The notes: generated by a model not told the origin, from the letters alone. Counted from the stretch's first letter, positions 47,290 to 56,700 are shown. The stretch is 59,571 nucleotides of DNA from Paenibacillus alvei (GCA_945881905.1 CAMCVV010000008.1:1-59571); one strand, 5' to 3'. A program made the numbers and translations.

Positions 47290-47500
47290 TTTGCCCCTAT
47301 TCCTCGTAGGTCAAAGTATTGGAAATAAGGCAGGTCTCCTGACTAAGAGTCGTCGCTTGTATCGTCGTCTTCCCACAAAAGTTCTCACACTTCTGCAGTG
47401 ACCTATGTACGATTAGCTACTCTATTACAGTGGCGGGACCGTGTCGGTTTTACACCGAACTTCCCTATTAAGCTGAATGTTCAGCACCTTATTTCTCAAA
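47290..47500 (-). ncRNA. Cobalamin (B12) riboswitch
   Basis: Minus strand carries the conserved aptamer blocks in order: TTCGGTGTAAAACCGAC, GGTCCCGCCACTGT (GCCACTG at 47428-47434) and the B12 box AGTCAGGAGACCTGCC (47329-47344). 5' and 3' limits are approximate. Followed by a perfect terminator hairpin, so B12 should shut off transcription of the downstream uptake operon. Confidence 0.95.
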
Positions 47501-47523
47501 AATATTCAATTAGCGTTGGCATC

Positions 47524-47552
47524 ATAGTATCATCATAATTTCTTCTTGTCTA
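47524..47552 (-). promoter_or_regulatory. Possible promoter of the riboswitch operon
   Basis: Minus strand TAGACA (47547-47552), 17-base spacer, TACTAT (47524-47529). It overlaps the end of the epimerase gene and lies about 20 bp upstream of the aptamer. Matches are moderate. Confidence 0.35.
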
Positions 47553-48563
47553 TACTCTGTTCACTGCAGGGATACAATAGATCCGGCTCGTTTCTTCCCA
47601 AATTTCGTGTTGGTGTAATGAAATTAATCCGATTTCATTAGGATCCATATGCACATTCGGTGCATTCACAAGATTCATTTGGGGCTCAGCACAGAAAAAT
47701 CCAGATTGACAATCGTTGTTCCAAATCATCCATTGCTTATACGAAGTCCCTACATCATAAATCAATGTGACGTGTTCCTTATCATCAGTCAACTCCATAC
47801 GGTTCCTACCATTCTCTGGTCGAGCCGTATAATGATGATCCATCTTTTCAAAATATGGTGATACCCCAACTCGTTGCTTGAGACGTGCTTCATCGTGATT
47901 CATCTCTTGGTATTTACCTGTCGGTAACATACGTTCATTCAATTCCCATCGCTCACCCAACGTATAGCGGACACGGTAATCTTCAGAAGTACTTCCTTTT
48001 GCGAATGGCGCGTTGATCGCTGTGTGGAAAGCTAGTAAACAAGGCATCGGTGCATGACCATGATTCTGAACACTGACTTGCTGCTGCAAACCCGAATCAC
48101 TAAGCCGATAAGTCAACTTAATCGTAAATTCATGAGGAAAGTATGTATAGATCGAGTGTGCTTGTGTAGCTCGAAATACAAGTGACACCGAACTTTCAAA
48201 AGCATGTGAATCAAAGTGTTCCACGTCCCAAGGTTGGTCATAAAGGAAGCCATGCAAGTGATTTCCTGTCTGTGGTTCATTAACCGGGAACTGATAGGTT
48301 TGGTCGTTCCAAGGGAATTTCCCGTCTTCATAACGATTGGGCGGAAACAATACCGGGATGCCATGAATAAATGCTCTGTGCTTGAACGATTCCATCTCTG
48401 CTAATTCAGGTTCATGTAGAAAACGATATCCTTTATCCCGATCTCGAAAAGCAATTAAATTCGCTCCAATCTCTGGCAACACGACAGCTTCATAGGAGCC
48501 AAATTGCAGCCAAATGGCTTGTTCCCCTTGGTAATCCGCTTCAAATGCTGCAGAATGTTTCAA
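47550..48563 (-). CDS. Aldose 1-epimerase-family protein
   Basis: 337 residues, galactose-mutarotase-like beta-sandwich. GSYEAVVLPEIGANLIAFRD at the start, HGIPVLFPPNRYEDGKFPWN (the substrate-side Asn-Arg block), NHLHGFLYDQPWDV with the conserved His, and a late EPQMNLVNAPN containing the catalytic-type Glu. It interconverts sugar anomers or acts on a sugar phosphate; substrate not readable. Monocistronic: the B12 riboswitch follows and a long AT-rich region precedes it. Confidence 0.82.
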   Translation of the reverse strand: MKHSAAFEADYQGEQAIWLQFGSYEAVVLPEIGANLIAFRDRDKGYRFLHEPELAEMESFKHRAFIHGIPVLFPPNRYEDGKFPWNDQTYQFPVNEPQTGNHLHGFLYDQPWDVEHFDSHAFESSVSLVFRATQAHSIYTYFPHEFTIKLTYRLSDSGLQQQVSVQNHGHAPMPCLLAFHTAINAPFAKGSTSEDYRVRYTLGERWELNERMLPTGKYQEMNHDEARLKQRVGVSPYFEKMDHHYTARPENGRNRMELTDDKEHVTLIYDVGTSYKQWMIWNNDCQSGFFCAEPQMNLVNAPNVHMDPNEIGLISLHQHEIWEETSRIYCIPAVNRV

Positions 48564-48836
48564 TGCAATTCCTCCTCGTCAATTCAATGATCTATCATTT
48601 ATCATAATGAAACCACAATCGCTCGTCAATGTGAACCTTGTGCAGGACAATGATTGGTCGCGTTCACGAATGGTATGCAAATTATTATGGATTCAACTTA
48701 AAGAATAAATAAAATAAGATAAACTATAAATAAATCAAGATAAATGTAAATAAAATATATTATATGTCAAATAAGTAATAATATATCATATAAGTAAGTC
48801 ATTAAATTTGATGCTTTGTTTTTGTGCGTTAATTGG
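48564..48836. other. AT-rich divergent intergenic region
   Basis: About 270 bp between the epimerase start (-) and the rhodopsin promoter (+). Positions about 48700-48800 are almost pure A/T with repeated TAAATAAA-like words. No ORF or RNA recognised; it could act as an UP element or bent DNA for the rhodopsin promoter. Confidence 0.5.
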
Positions 48837-48865
48837 TTGACGTACTTATCTTTGAATCATATGAT
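48837..48865 (+). promoter_or_regulatory. Sigma-A promoter of the rhodopsin gene
   Basis: TTGACG (48837-48842), 17-base spacer, TATGAT (48860-48865). Each hexamer has one mismatch to consensus and spacing is ideal. The rhodopsin ribosome site GGAGGTG follows at 48894-48900. Confidence 0.8.
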
Positions 48866-48904
48866 ATTATAGTAAGCGCTTTATAAAATAATCGGAGGTG
48901 TACA

Positions 48905-49594
48905 ATGGAATTGATTGTCCAGTATTCGTTTTTAGTAGCGTTTGTCGGTATGGCTGCAGCAACTCTTTATTTCCTATTAGAAAGAGGAGATTTAAAGCCA
49001 GAACATCGTTCAACAGCAACACTTGGTGCATTGATTACGTTCATCGCAGCTATTAATTACTACTATATGAGAATTGAAGTTCTCGATGGAGTAAGCGAGT
49101 TTCCTACACAACTGCGATACATAGATTGGATCCTTACTACACCATTGTTATTGATCAAATTCCCGAATTTACTTGGCATCAAGAACAGTTCAAGTTTAAT
49201 CACACGACTCGTTATCGCAGATGTAGCGATGATTGTTTTGGGGTATTTGGGTGAAGTGGATTTGAATGATAATGGATACACCAGCTATGGGTTGACGATG
49301 TTCATCTTATCTTGCGTGGCTTGGTTAGTTATTATATACATCTTGTTCACAACATTATCGAAAGCTGCTGAAGGGAAGTCACCTGCGATTAAGAAAGCCT
49401 TCACAACGATGAGATACTTTGTTGTTTTCGGTTGGGCGATCTATCCAATTGGCTATCTCGTAGCGATGATCGCTGGAGACGATTTCAGTCTTGTCCGTGA
49501 ATTAGTATACACCTATGCTGACTTGATTAACAAAGTCGGATTTGCTTTAGTTGCGCTCTCAGCTGTGAAAGTCATGAGCAAAGAAGCCAAGTAG
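48905..49594 (+). CDS. Microbial (type I) rhodopsin, predicted light-driven proton pump
   Basis: 229 residues, seven membrane helices, with no N-terminal extension. Helix C reads LRYIDWILTTPLLLIK: Arg71, Asp74 (acceptor, bacteriorhodopsin D85), Thr78 (T89) and Lys85 at the donor position (D96). This DTK pattern is that of Exiguobacterium rhodopsin. Helix G has YADLINKVGFALV with Asp206 and the retinal Lys210. Helix F has WAIYPIGY. Leu82 at the tuning site suggests green absorption. The helix-B His that proteorhodopsins pair with the acceptor is replaced by Asn51 (INYYYMR). It has its own promoter and terminator, with no retinal-synthesis gene (blh, crt) in the window, so retinal must come from elsewhere. 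Confidence 0.95.
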   Translation: MELIVQYSFLVAFVGMAAATLYFLLERGDLKPEHRSTATLGALITFIAAINYYYMRIEVLDGVSEFPTQLRYIDWILTTPLLLIKFPNLLGIKNSSSLITRLVIADVAMIVLGYLGEVDLNDNGYTSYGLTMFILSCVAWLVIIYILFTTLSKAAEGKSPAIKKAFTTMRYFVVFGWAIYPIGYLVAMIAGDDFSLVRELVYTYADLINKVGFALVALSAVKVMSKEAK

Positions 49595-49657
49595 CGTCAA
49601 TACACGTTAGCATCATGGATGCGAATGCGGTTTGGCCTCATCTAATGAATACAACAA

Positions 49658-49703
49658 AGCACGATGGAAGCTGTAGGTTACAGTGCCCATCGTGCTTTTT
49701 TTT
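49658..49703. terminator. Terminator of the rhodopsin gene
   Basis: AGCACGATGG (49658-49667) pairs with CCATCGTGCT (49687-49696), followed by eight T. It probably also serves the convergent small gene at 49708-50058. Confidence 0.92.
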
Positions 49704-49707
49704 GTAT

Positions 49708-50058
49708 TTACGAAGATTCATAGACAGACTGCCAAACTTGTAGCTTCTCCTTCATCTTCTCTCGGTAATGTTCAAACACAAGCAATACGGCTGGAATCAT
49801 CATCGATATCGTGAACATCACGCTCATGAAGATCATCGTGTTTCTTTTGCCAAGGCGCACGGCCAAAGTATTCTTGTCTTTCTGTGCAACGATGAGTGAA
49901 GCTAATTGCCGTTCATCCTCGTCCTCAATCAACAAAGCACGACCGATAATCAAATTTATGATAATATATTCTGTTATATATAAGTTTTTGTCCCAATATA
50001 TCATGCTTATTTGTATAAATTTTGAACTTTTTGAATGAACCGTCTGAGTGATAACCAT
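49708..50058 (-). CDS. Small membrane protein of unknown function
   Basis: Up to 116 codons. The convincing part is the last ~75 residues: an acidic EDEDERQLASLIVAQKDKNT stretch, basic VRLGKRN, a single membrane helix (TMIFMSVMFTISMMIPAVLL) and a charged coiled tail (FEHYREKMKEKLQVW). The first ~40 codons are AT-rich with poor codon character, so the true start may be internal (for example the TTG before IEDEDE). I recognise no family. Convergent with the rhodopsin gene and separated from FGE by about 50 bp. Confidence 0.5.
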   Translation of the reverse strand: MVITQTVHSKSSKFIQISMIYWDKNLYITEYIIINLIIGRALLIEDEDERQLASLIVAQKDKNTLAVRLGKRNTMIFMSVMFTISMMIPAVLLVFEHYREKMKEKLQVWQSVYESS

Positions 50059-50106
50059 GTATATGAGAATATCTAATCTGATCTAAGTTGATACCCACAC
50101 CACACG

Positions 50107-51078
50107 TTAAACATCCGCTACAAAGCGAAACCCACAGTTCCCGGTGGAACTCTCAGGAGTATTCGAGCTACGTGCAGCTACACGGTAGCGATTGCAATAA
50201 GATTGATGACATAGATACGAACCTCCGCGCATGGATCGTCTTGCTGTTAGCTGATTAAAGAGCGGATTCGCTGAAGCGGTAACCTGATGATATTCAGAAG
50301 TAAACCCATCTGCACACCATTCCCACACGTTACCTGACATATTGTAAATCCCATAACCATTCGGTTGATACGTGTGCACAGGAGCAGTACCCATATATCC
50401 ATCACGACCCTGATTCTTATCTGGGAATTTACCTTGCCAAATATTACATTGGTGTATCCCGTCTTGCTTTAACAAATCTCCCCATGGATATGTGCGTCGT
50501 TCCAATCCACCTCGCGCAGCATATTCCCACTCTGCTTCAGTAGGTAGTCGCATGCCCGCCCATTGGCAAAACGCCATCGCATCATGCCATGACACATGAA
50601 CGACAGGATGATCCATACGATCAGCAATCGTAGAGTCGTCTCCTTCTGGTTGTGCCCAATAAGCACCATCTACTACAAACCACCACGGTGTTTGTTGCGG
50701 TACATTCGAAACCTTGGATTGAACTTCTTTGGAGACGAGCAAATGAAACACATACGACCATCCGAACCGCTCTGCTTCAGTCACATACCCTGTTTCTGCA
50801 ATAAATTCGGCATATTGTTCATTCGTCACTGCATAAGGTGATATATTGAATGCATTCATCGCTACTAATCGAGATGGACCTTCGCCATCACTCGCGAACC
50901 CTTCTTTGGAATCTGTCCCCATGTAGAACGTTCCTTCGGGGATCTTTGACATGGTCTGAATGATCTCAAGACGTCGATCGATTGTTATATGTGCATGCTT
51001 ATGTTGCAAGGGTACTGGTGCTGTTGGTTCATTCACCGTCTCACGGCCTATTGCACAACAAGGCTTAGGTGATTCCAT
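50107..51078 (-). CDS. Formylglycine-generating enzyme (sulfatase-modifying factor)
   Basis: 323 residues. FGE oxidises a Cys in sulfatases (CxPxR motif) to formylglycine. Seen here: IPEGTFYMGTDSKEGFASDG, VTNEQYAEFI, HPVVHVSWHDAMAFCQWAG, RLPTEAEWEYAARGG, YGIYNMSGNVWEWCADGF. The ending RGGSYLCHQSYCNRYRVAAR has the paired catalytic, copper-binding cysteines Cys290 and Cys295. These cysteines mark genuine aerobic FGE rather than the many look-alike domains. ATG at 51078 behind GGGAGG. No sulfatase gene is in the window, so its substrate lies elsewhere or is unrecognised. Confidence 0.92.
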   Translation of the reverse strand: MESPKPCCAIGRETVNEPTAPVPLQHKHAHITIDRRLEIIQTMSKIPEGTFYMGTDSKEGFASDGEGPSRLVAMNAFNISPYAVTNEQYAEFIAETGYVTEAERFGWSYVFHLLVSKEVQSKVSNVPQQTPWWFVVDGAYWAQPEGDDSTIADRMDHPVVHVSWHDAMAFCQWAGMRLPTEAEWEYAARGGLERRTYPWGDLLKQDGIHQCNIWQGKFPDKNQGRDGYMGTAPVHTYQPNGYGIYNMSGNVWEWCADGFTSEYHQVTASANPLFNQLTARRSMRGGSYLCHQSYCNRYRVAARSSNTPESSTGNCGFRFVADV

Positions 51079-51193
51079 CTTGTTCTACCTCCCGATGTTG
51101 ATCTGAACTCTTGCGGATACGCCATTCCATCCCGTGATCGTGCTGAATCCCATATACGAGATGAATCCCATGTGCAATTGAATTCGTGTCTAC

Positions 51194-51736
51194 TTATGAG
51201 TATACCGCAATTCCGATTAACCCTGATACTAAGATGACATAAACCGGATGTATGTGCAAGAAAATAAGTGCACACAAGGAAGCCACATATATAGCGATCA
51301 AGCCCATACTCTCGGCAAATACCGAAGTCAACATTCCACTATTCATCGCAAATACATATGCGGCATAGATGATCAATCCAGTAATAATTGGCCGTAATCC
51401 ATAAAACACAGATCTAACGATAACATGATGTTGCACACGGGCAAAGACTACCCCTAAACCCAAAATAATCATAAGTGAAGGAAGAACCATTCCTGCCGTA
51501 GATATGATAGCACCTAGTAAGCCTGCTTGGTCATAGCCAATAAAAATAGAACTATTGGTACCGATAGGCCCTGGGGACATTCCAGCAACAGCAATGACAT
51601 CTGAAAATTCTTTCACAGTCATCCACGCATGTCGATTGACGACTTCTTGTTGCATTAATGGAATCATCGCATAACCGCCACCAAAAGAAACACTACCAAT
51701 CAATAAAAACGTAAGGAATAGCTCTACATAGATCAT
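51194..51736 (-). CDS. Chromate transporter, second half-size subunit (ChrA family)
   Basis: 180 residues from the ATG at 51736 (GGAGG 8 bases upstream, placed at the end of the partner gene). Single CHR domain with about five to six helices: LFLTFLLIGSVSFGGGYAMI and AGMSPGPIGTNSSIFIGYDQ. It is paired with the gene at 51738-52373, one base apart, giving a two-gene short-chain ChrA that exports chromate or related anions. Confidence 0.85.
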   Translation of the reverse strand: MIYVELFLTFLLIGSVSFGGGYAMIPLMQQEVVNRHAWMTVKEFSDVIAVAGMSPGPIGTNSSIFIGYDQAGLLGAIISTAGMVLPSLMIILGLGVVFARVQHHVIVRSVFYGLRPIITGLIIYAAYVFAMNSGMLTSVFAESMGLIAIYVASLCALIFLHIHPVYVILVSGLIGIAVYS

Positions 51737-51737
51737 T

Positions 51738-52373
51738 CTAGATTCCTCCGCCGATATATTGATCTTCCGTCTGATATGTCGGGACATCTTCATGGTCTAA
51801 CTTCGTATTCATACCCAATCTCAGCTTCAAATACACAATTGCCATGCCTGCGAGCGCACCACCTAGGATGATAGCAATCGGATGAATGTGCCAGAAAACC
51901 ATCGTCAGCACCGTGATGAGAATCAATAGCAATGTCGTCACATCAATGAGTGCTGTCCGACCGATTTTGTAAGCAGCATAAGTAATTAGTGCTACAATCG
52001 TCGCGCGAATGGAAACAAATGCAGCTTCAATCTTGGGATGATCTTGAAATTGTAAAAAAAATATACTCAAGAGGATCACAATGCAAAAGGTAGGCAATAA
52101 CACACCAATCAAAGCAACAAGAGCACCGAGCGGTCCTGCCACACGATACCCAATAAAAGTCGATGAATTGATCGCGATCGCGCCGGGTATAGATTCCGAA
52201 ACAGCAAAAATATTCGCAATATCTTTTGTTGTGATCCACTTTCGATTCACAACAACTTCACGCTCGATCAACGGAATCATCGCATACCCTCCACCAAAAG
52301 TGACGGGTCCAATTTTCAAAAAAGTTACGAATATTTGAGCTATTAATTTCCATTTAGGTTTTCTACTCTTCAT
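51738..52373 (-). CDS. Chromate transporter, first half-size subunit (ChrA family)
   Basis: 211 residues. CHR domain: FLKIGPVTFGGGYAMIPLIE, SESIPGAIAINSSTFIGYRV, and a C-terminal helix bundle. The FGGGYAMIP and PG-I-N-S blocks mark the CHR family. Typically such pairs are antiparallel homologues that assemble into one transporter. ATG at 52373; the upstream region is AT-rich. Confidence 0.85.
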   Translation of the reverse strand: MKSRKPKWKLIAQIFVTFLKIGPVTFGGGYAMIPLIEREVVVNRKWITTKDIANIFAVSESIPGAIAINSSTFIGYRVAGPLGALVALIGVLLPTFCIVILLSIFFLQFQDHPKIEAAFVSIRATIVALITYAAYKIGRTALIDVTTLLLILITVLTMVFWHIHPIAIILGGALAGMAIVYLKLRLGMNTKLDHEDVPTYQTEDQYIGGGI

Positions 52374-52488
52374 GGTGAACCCCTTTTATCATCATCTGAT
52401 TCATAATAAACGCATTGAAGATGGATATACCTGTATTATATCAAACTTAAATCCAGAATGGAATAAAGAATTATAAATATATATAAAA

Positions 52489-52518
52489 ATAGACTAATTA
52501 TATAATTAATTAGTCTAT
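52489..52518. repeat. 12-bp AT-rich inverted repeat upstream of the chromate genes
   Basis: Arms ATAGACTAATTA (52489-52500) and TAATTAGTCTAT (52507-52518), loop TATAAT. On the minus strand it is followed by TTTTTATA. It could be a weak terminator for the decayed gene upstream or an operator for the chrA pair. Confidence 0.6.
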
Positions 52519-52796
52519 TATCATGAAGTTTATGCTATTCTGGTGTAATGTCGGTTACATATAGTAGCAAAATGAGAATCAAAAAAACAATTCTTAGATT
52601 CGATTGACTCGAAGTCAGATAGGAAGCAAAATCCATACATCCAGAAAGATGGTCTAGAGAAAGTCGGGACTGGTCGCTAGATGATGAAGTATGGCTAAAT
52701 CCAGAAAGAATCAGTCAGACAAAAATCGAAAATATATGAACTTCTTAACTCATACATATTCTAGAGATCTGCGACAACTTGTTTGACAATTACCGG

Positions 52797-52832
52797 TTGT
52801 GTCGCTATGAATATTTGTGTCGCTATGAATAT
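52797..52832. repeat. 18-bp perfect tandem duplication
   Basis: TTGTGTCGCTATGAATAT occurs twice back to back (52797-52814 and 52815-52832), in decayed sequence just downstream of the dehydrogenase remnant. Confidence 0.95.
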
Positions 52833-52859
52833 ATGTTCGACATGTTTTGTTTTTCTTTG

Positions 52860-53142
52860 TTTCTATAAAAAAATGACTCCCATCAACACCAATTGTGCTG
52901 AAAGAATTCACATTTTTCGTAGACGGATTTGATTTTGCATCGTCATATACCGTCGTATTGATTCCGATTGCTTCCAGTATCGTTAACATTTTTTCGATAA
53001 TTCCACTACTACTTCATAAGTTGTCCGTTACTAGAAGCGATCTTCTAAAACCCAGTTATTGAATATAAGCATCTACATCGGCCAAACAGCCTTTCCCCAT
53101 TACATTCGTGTTCGTAACATCAACTACTCTACTGATAGACAT
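52860..53142 (-). pseudogene. Iron-containing alcohol dehydrogenase, N-terminal remnant
   Basis: Minus-strand reading from an ATG at 53142 gives NTNVMGKGCLADVDAYIQ-stop-LGFRRSLLVTDNL-stop-SSSGIIEKMLTILEAIGINT, then TVYDDAKSNPSTKNVNSF. These are the first ~85 residues of a Fe-ADH (GKG, LIVTD, VYD...NPT..NV motifs). Stops are TAA at 53058-53056 and TGA at 53016-53014. The GGGSxxD NAD-binding block that should follow is garbled, and nothing of the metal-binding half remains. The gene is dead. Confidence 0.85.
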
Positions 53143-53730
53143 TGCGACCCCTGCAAAATGGTTGTGATTTTATTTTCTGACCATCAATAAAGCAGATTAT
53201 TATGTCTAATTCAAATCCAACTCACCCTCTTGTGCTGTAACTCCGAATGCTTATGCCATAGGGTTTTCGTAAAGCTTTTCTCCTCTACTTCATGCGTAAA
53301 GGTCATGGAAATACGATTCTTTTCATGTCTATGATTGCGCATACCCCACATTCATGGATGAATTGGATTAGATATGCTTAAAAGTGGAAATATGATTATA
53401 GATCTTCATAGCATGAGAATGTACCCTGTAAAAAAATCAGATTCCGTCCCTATTCAACAATTAAAGTCAAGACAAGCCCTTATAGATCAAGGATGTAACG
53501 ACCTCAACTTGAATAGTAATAACAGCGCAACATATCAGATTCTTAACATCTACTAAGTATTGTAACGACATCCACACGGGTATTGGTGGTGTATGTCTTA
53601 CTATAACGCGAAAAGATTGAGTTTTCAGTAATTATGTAATCCCAAAGATCTAAGGGAGTCTGGTTCAAATTGGAAATTAAACCTTTTGCAATATTAGCTT
53701 CTTCTCAATACTTAAGTTTATTTTCAATTT
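53143..53730. other. Decayed region upstream of the dehydrogenase remnant
   Basis: Nearly 600 bp without a convincing gene. A 43-codon minus-strand frame (53211-53342; TFTHEVEEKSFTKTLWHKHS) and a 60-codon plus-strand frame (53374-53556) are open but match nothing I know and lack good ribosome sites. Together with the pseudogene this looks like a scar of past insertions and deletions at the edge of the AT-rich accessory block. Confidence 0.4.
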
Positions 53731-56700
53731 TTATTTTTGGGTCAAATACTCATACATATTTGCTTCAACAGGATGTTTTAAGGTAAGTATCATTTTCACA
53801 ACAGATACTTCCTTTCCATTATCATCTTGCATTGAAGTTTGTTCAAATGAATTATCTTGTGGAGTTACGTCTCCCATATAATAAAATTCCCCACCCTCAT
53901 CATTATGCTTTTTTATAAAAAGAGGCATTCTAAGTCCCTGCTTATATTCACGAATCGTATTTACATCAGGACTTCCCAGAGTTCTTTTTGATTTAGACAT
54001 CCATAGAAATATGTAATTATTAATAAACATATCCTCATACTTTGTTGTGTTACTTATGTCATCTTCTTTGTGGTAATTCACAAAAATTGGGCAATTAGAT
54101 TTATCTTTACTAATAATGTATCCGCCAACATTTTGGGCAACCGGGTTCTCATCCCAACAAAGTATTCTAAAAACATCTTTCCTTGAATATTTTTTATATA
54201 GAATAAATCCATCATTGTAATTGTTCTCTACATAATCTAAATCATATGTATATTGAGCATACTCAATCATATCATTCAGAAAAAGTACAAAAACCTTATT
54301 TGTCAAATAACTTTCAAATTCTTCATTCATAAAAATTTCATTATCTTTTTCATTTATTATACAAACCCCATACTTTTGAGATAATGGCACAAGTTTATTT
54401 TCCATCTTGTCTGTTACAAATGCAAATTTCAAATTTGTAATTATCGAATCGTATAACTTATTGCTTATTTTTAAGTTATAATTTTTATATATTAGCTCTT
54501 CAAGCTTCTTTATCGAACATTTTTTAGATAACATAAGTTCTTTTATAACAATGATTTCTTCCAGTCTTTTTCCGTTCAAAATCTCGTTGGTAAGTAATTC
54601 TAGAACTTTTCTTTGTTTCGTATTAAGCTCTGATCGATAACAACTTTCTCTGTCTGCAATAAAATTAAAATAGGATCTGGAATAATCAGCATAAAGCTTG
54701 GGGTCTCTAAAACCATGTTTTATAAAATCCATCATCATCGGAACTCTACCCAATGTAAATCTAAGAAGGTCATAGTCTTTAACTAAATCTTTTTTCATTT
54801 GCATATTTGCAGAATCAATCGAATTAAATATTCTTTCTTTTGCAATCTTATCAAAATTGATTGTTGATGCTCCAGGAATTGTGCTACTCCCTGTTGAAAG
54901 CAATTTCCTTATCCTATCTTTGTTATAGCTAGAGTCGCCATAGAGTGCTACAGGAACAAGATAATTATTTGTATAATTCCCTATAAAATCAATAACAGTT
55001 AAATAGTCTTTCCCAGGAGATTTTCTCAATCCCCTTCCTAATTGCTGCACAAAAATTATTGCGGATTGTGTAGGTCTTAGCATTATGATTTGATTGACCT
55101 TTGGGATGTCAACACCTTCATTGAAAATATCAACAGTAAAAATATAGTCAATCTTCTCGATCTCATTTTCACTTTCTAAGCATTTTATGGCATCTTCTCT
55201 TTCGGATTCGGAACTCCCCCCTGAAAGAGCAATTGTTTTAAAACCCCTCTTATTAAATTTATCAGAAAGTTCTTTACTTACGTCATTTGAATTGCAAAAA
55301 CAAAGACCTCTTATAACTCCATCATGTGCACCATATAAGTTCACCTTTTCAATTATTCTGTCTACTCTCTCATCAGAAGTTAATTTTAGAAATGCATTCC
55401 TCTCATTTATCAATTTCTCTTCAACTAAAATGTCTGTTACGCCGTAATAATGAAAAGGACACAACATTCTTTCTTCTAAAGCTCTATGAAGTCTAATTTC
55501 ATAAGCTATGTTATACTCAAATTCCTTAAAAATATCATATCCATCAGTTCTTTCAGGAGTAGCAGTCATCCCAAGAAGAAAGGCAGGTTTAAAATGATTC
55601 AATATTTTTTGATAAGTTGGTGCTCCGACTCTATGAGTTTCATCAATTACTATGTAATTAAAATGATCCGGCTGAAATCTGCTTAAAACATCCTCTTTAG
55701 AAATTGTTTGTATGGTGCAAAAAATATAGTCTGCCTCATAAGCTTTGCTATTTCCGCTTAGCAATCCCATTTTAACCGTTTGACCAAATACTTTTTGAAA
55801 ACTTCTCATAGCTGCACTTGCAATATTCTCTCTATGAACAATAAAAAGAAATTTTTTTATTTTATTTTTCATTACATCAAAAGCAGACAGATAGGTTTTA
55901 CCGGTTCCGGTAGCCGAAATCAGAAGAGCTTTTGAACACCCTTCTTCTCTTAGTTTTTCAAGTGATTTCAAAGCATCTACCTGCATTTTGTTTGGTTTAA
56001 TTTTGTGAATAAATGGAATTTTATTATTGGCGTTCGCTTGATAGTTAACCACATAGCTTACGTTAGCTTCTGCAACCTTTCCATCATCAACTTCTTCAAA
56101 TTCATCTTCTTCATATCCTTTGTTAGAAATATTGTGTTTTCTATTTAAATCATAAATTTTTTGATATTCGCTTATCCAATCTTTATCTACAACGGTTGCA
56201 TTCTCGAAAGTTTTGTTAAATTCCAAGACGGTTTCTGTTAATAATGATCCATTTTGTAAAGAAGTGAGCTTAATATTCCATTCTATATTGTAGCTTAATG
56301 CATTCTGTGTAAGATTGCTACTCCCAACAATGAGGCTATAAATATCATTTTTATTAAATATATACCCTTTTGCATGAAAATTATTTTCGACTACTATTCT
56401 AACTTCTAAGTTCTTTAAAGCAATTAATCTCTCTAAAGCCTTAGGTTCAGTAAAATTCTGATACTGAGATGCAACTATTTTTCCTTTTACACCTTTAATT
56501 TCAAGTTCCTTTAACACATTTATAAGCGCAGCTACTCCACTATTTGTTACAAATGCTACCGAAAAGAAAAATTCATGGCAATTATTAAGTTCCTGAAGAA
56601 TATTTGTAAGAACCTTCTTACCTTTTTTAGAATCATTTAATAGTAATTGAGGTCTGTAATCAAGCAAGGACATTTCATTAAAGTCTATAAACCCTGTGTT

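Noticed and set aside
48905-49594. Rhodopsin as a chloride or sodium pump, or a sensory type
   Set aside because: Motif is Asp-Thr-Lys; chloride pumps have T/N at the acceptor, sodium pumps have NDQ, and no transducer gene is adjacent.
53211-53342. 43-codon minus-strand open frame just upstream of the dehydrogenase remnant
   Set aside because: Charged composition looked possible, but no motif, no family and no good ribosome site; mentioned only in the region note.
53374-53556. 60-codon plus-strand open frame
   Set aside because: No family resemblance, no convincing ribosome site, located in decayed sequence; not listed as a gene.
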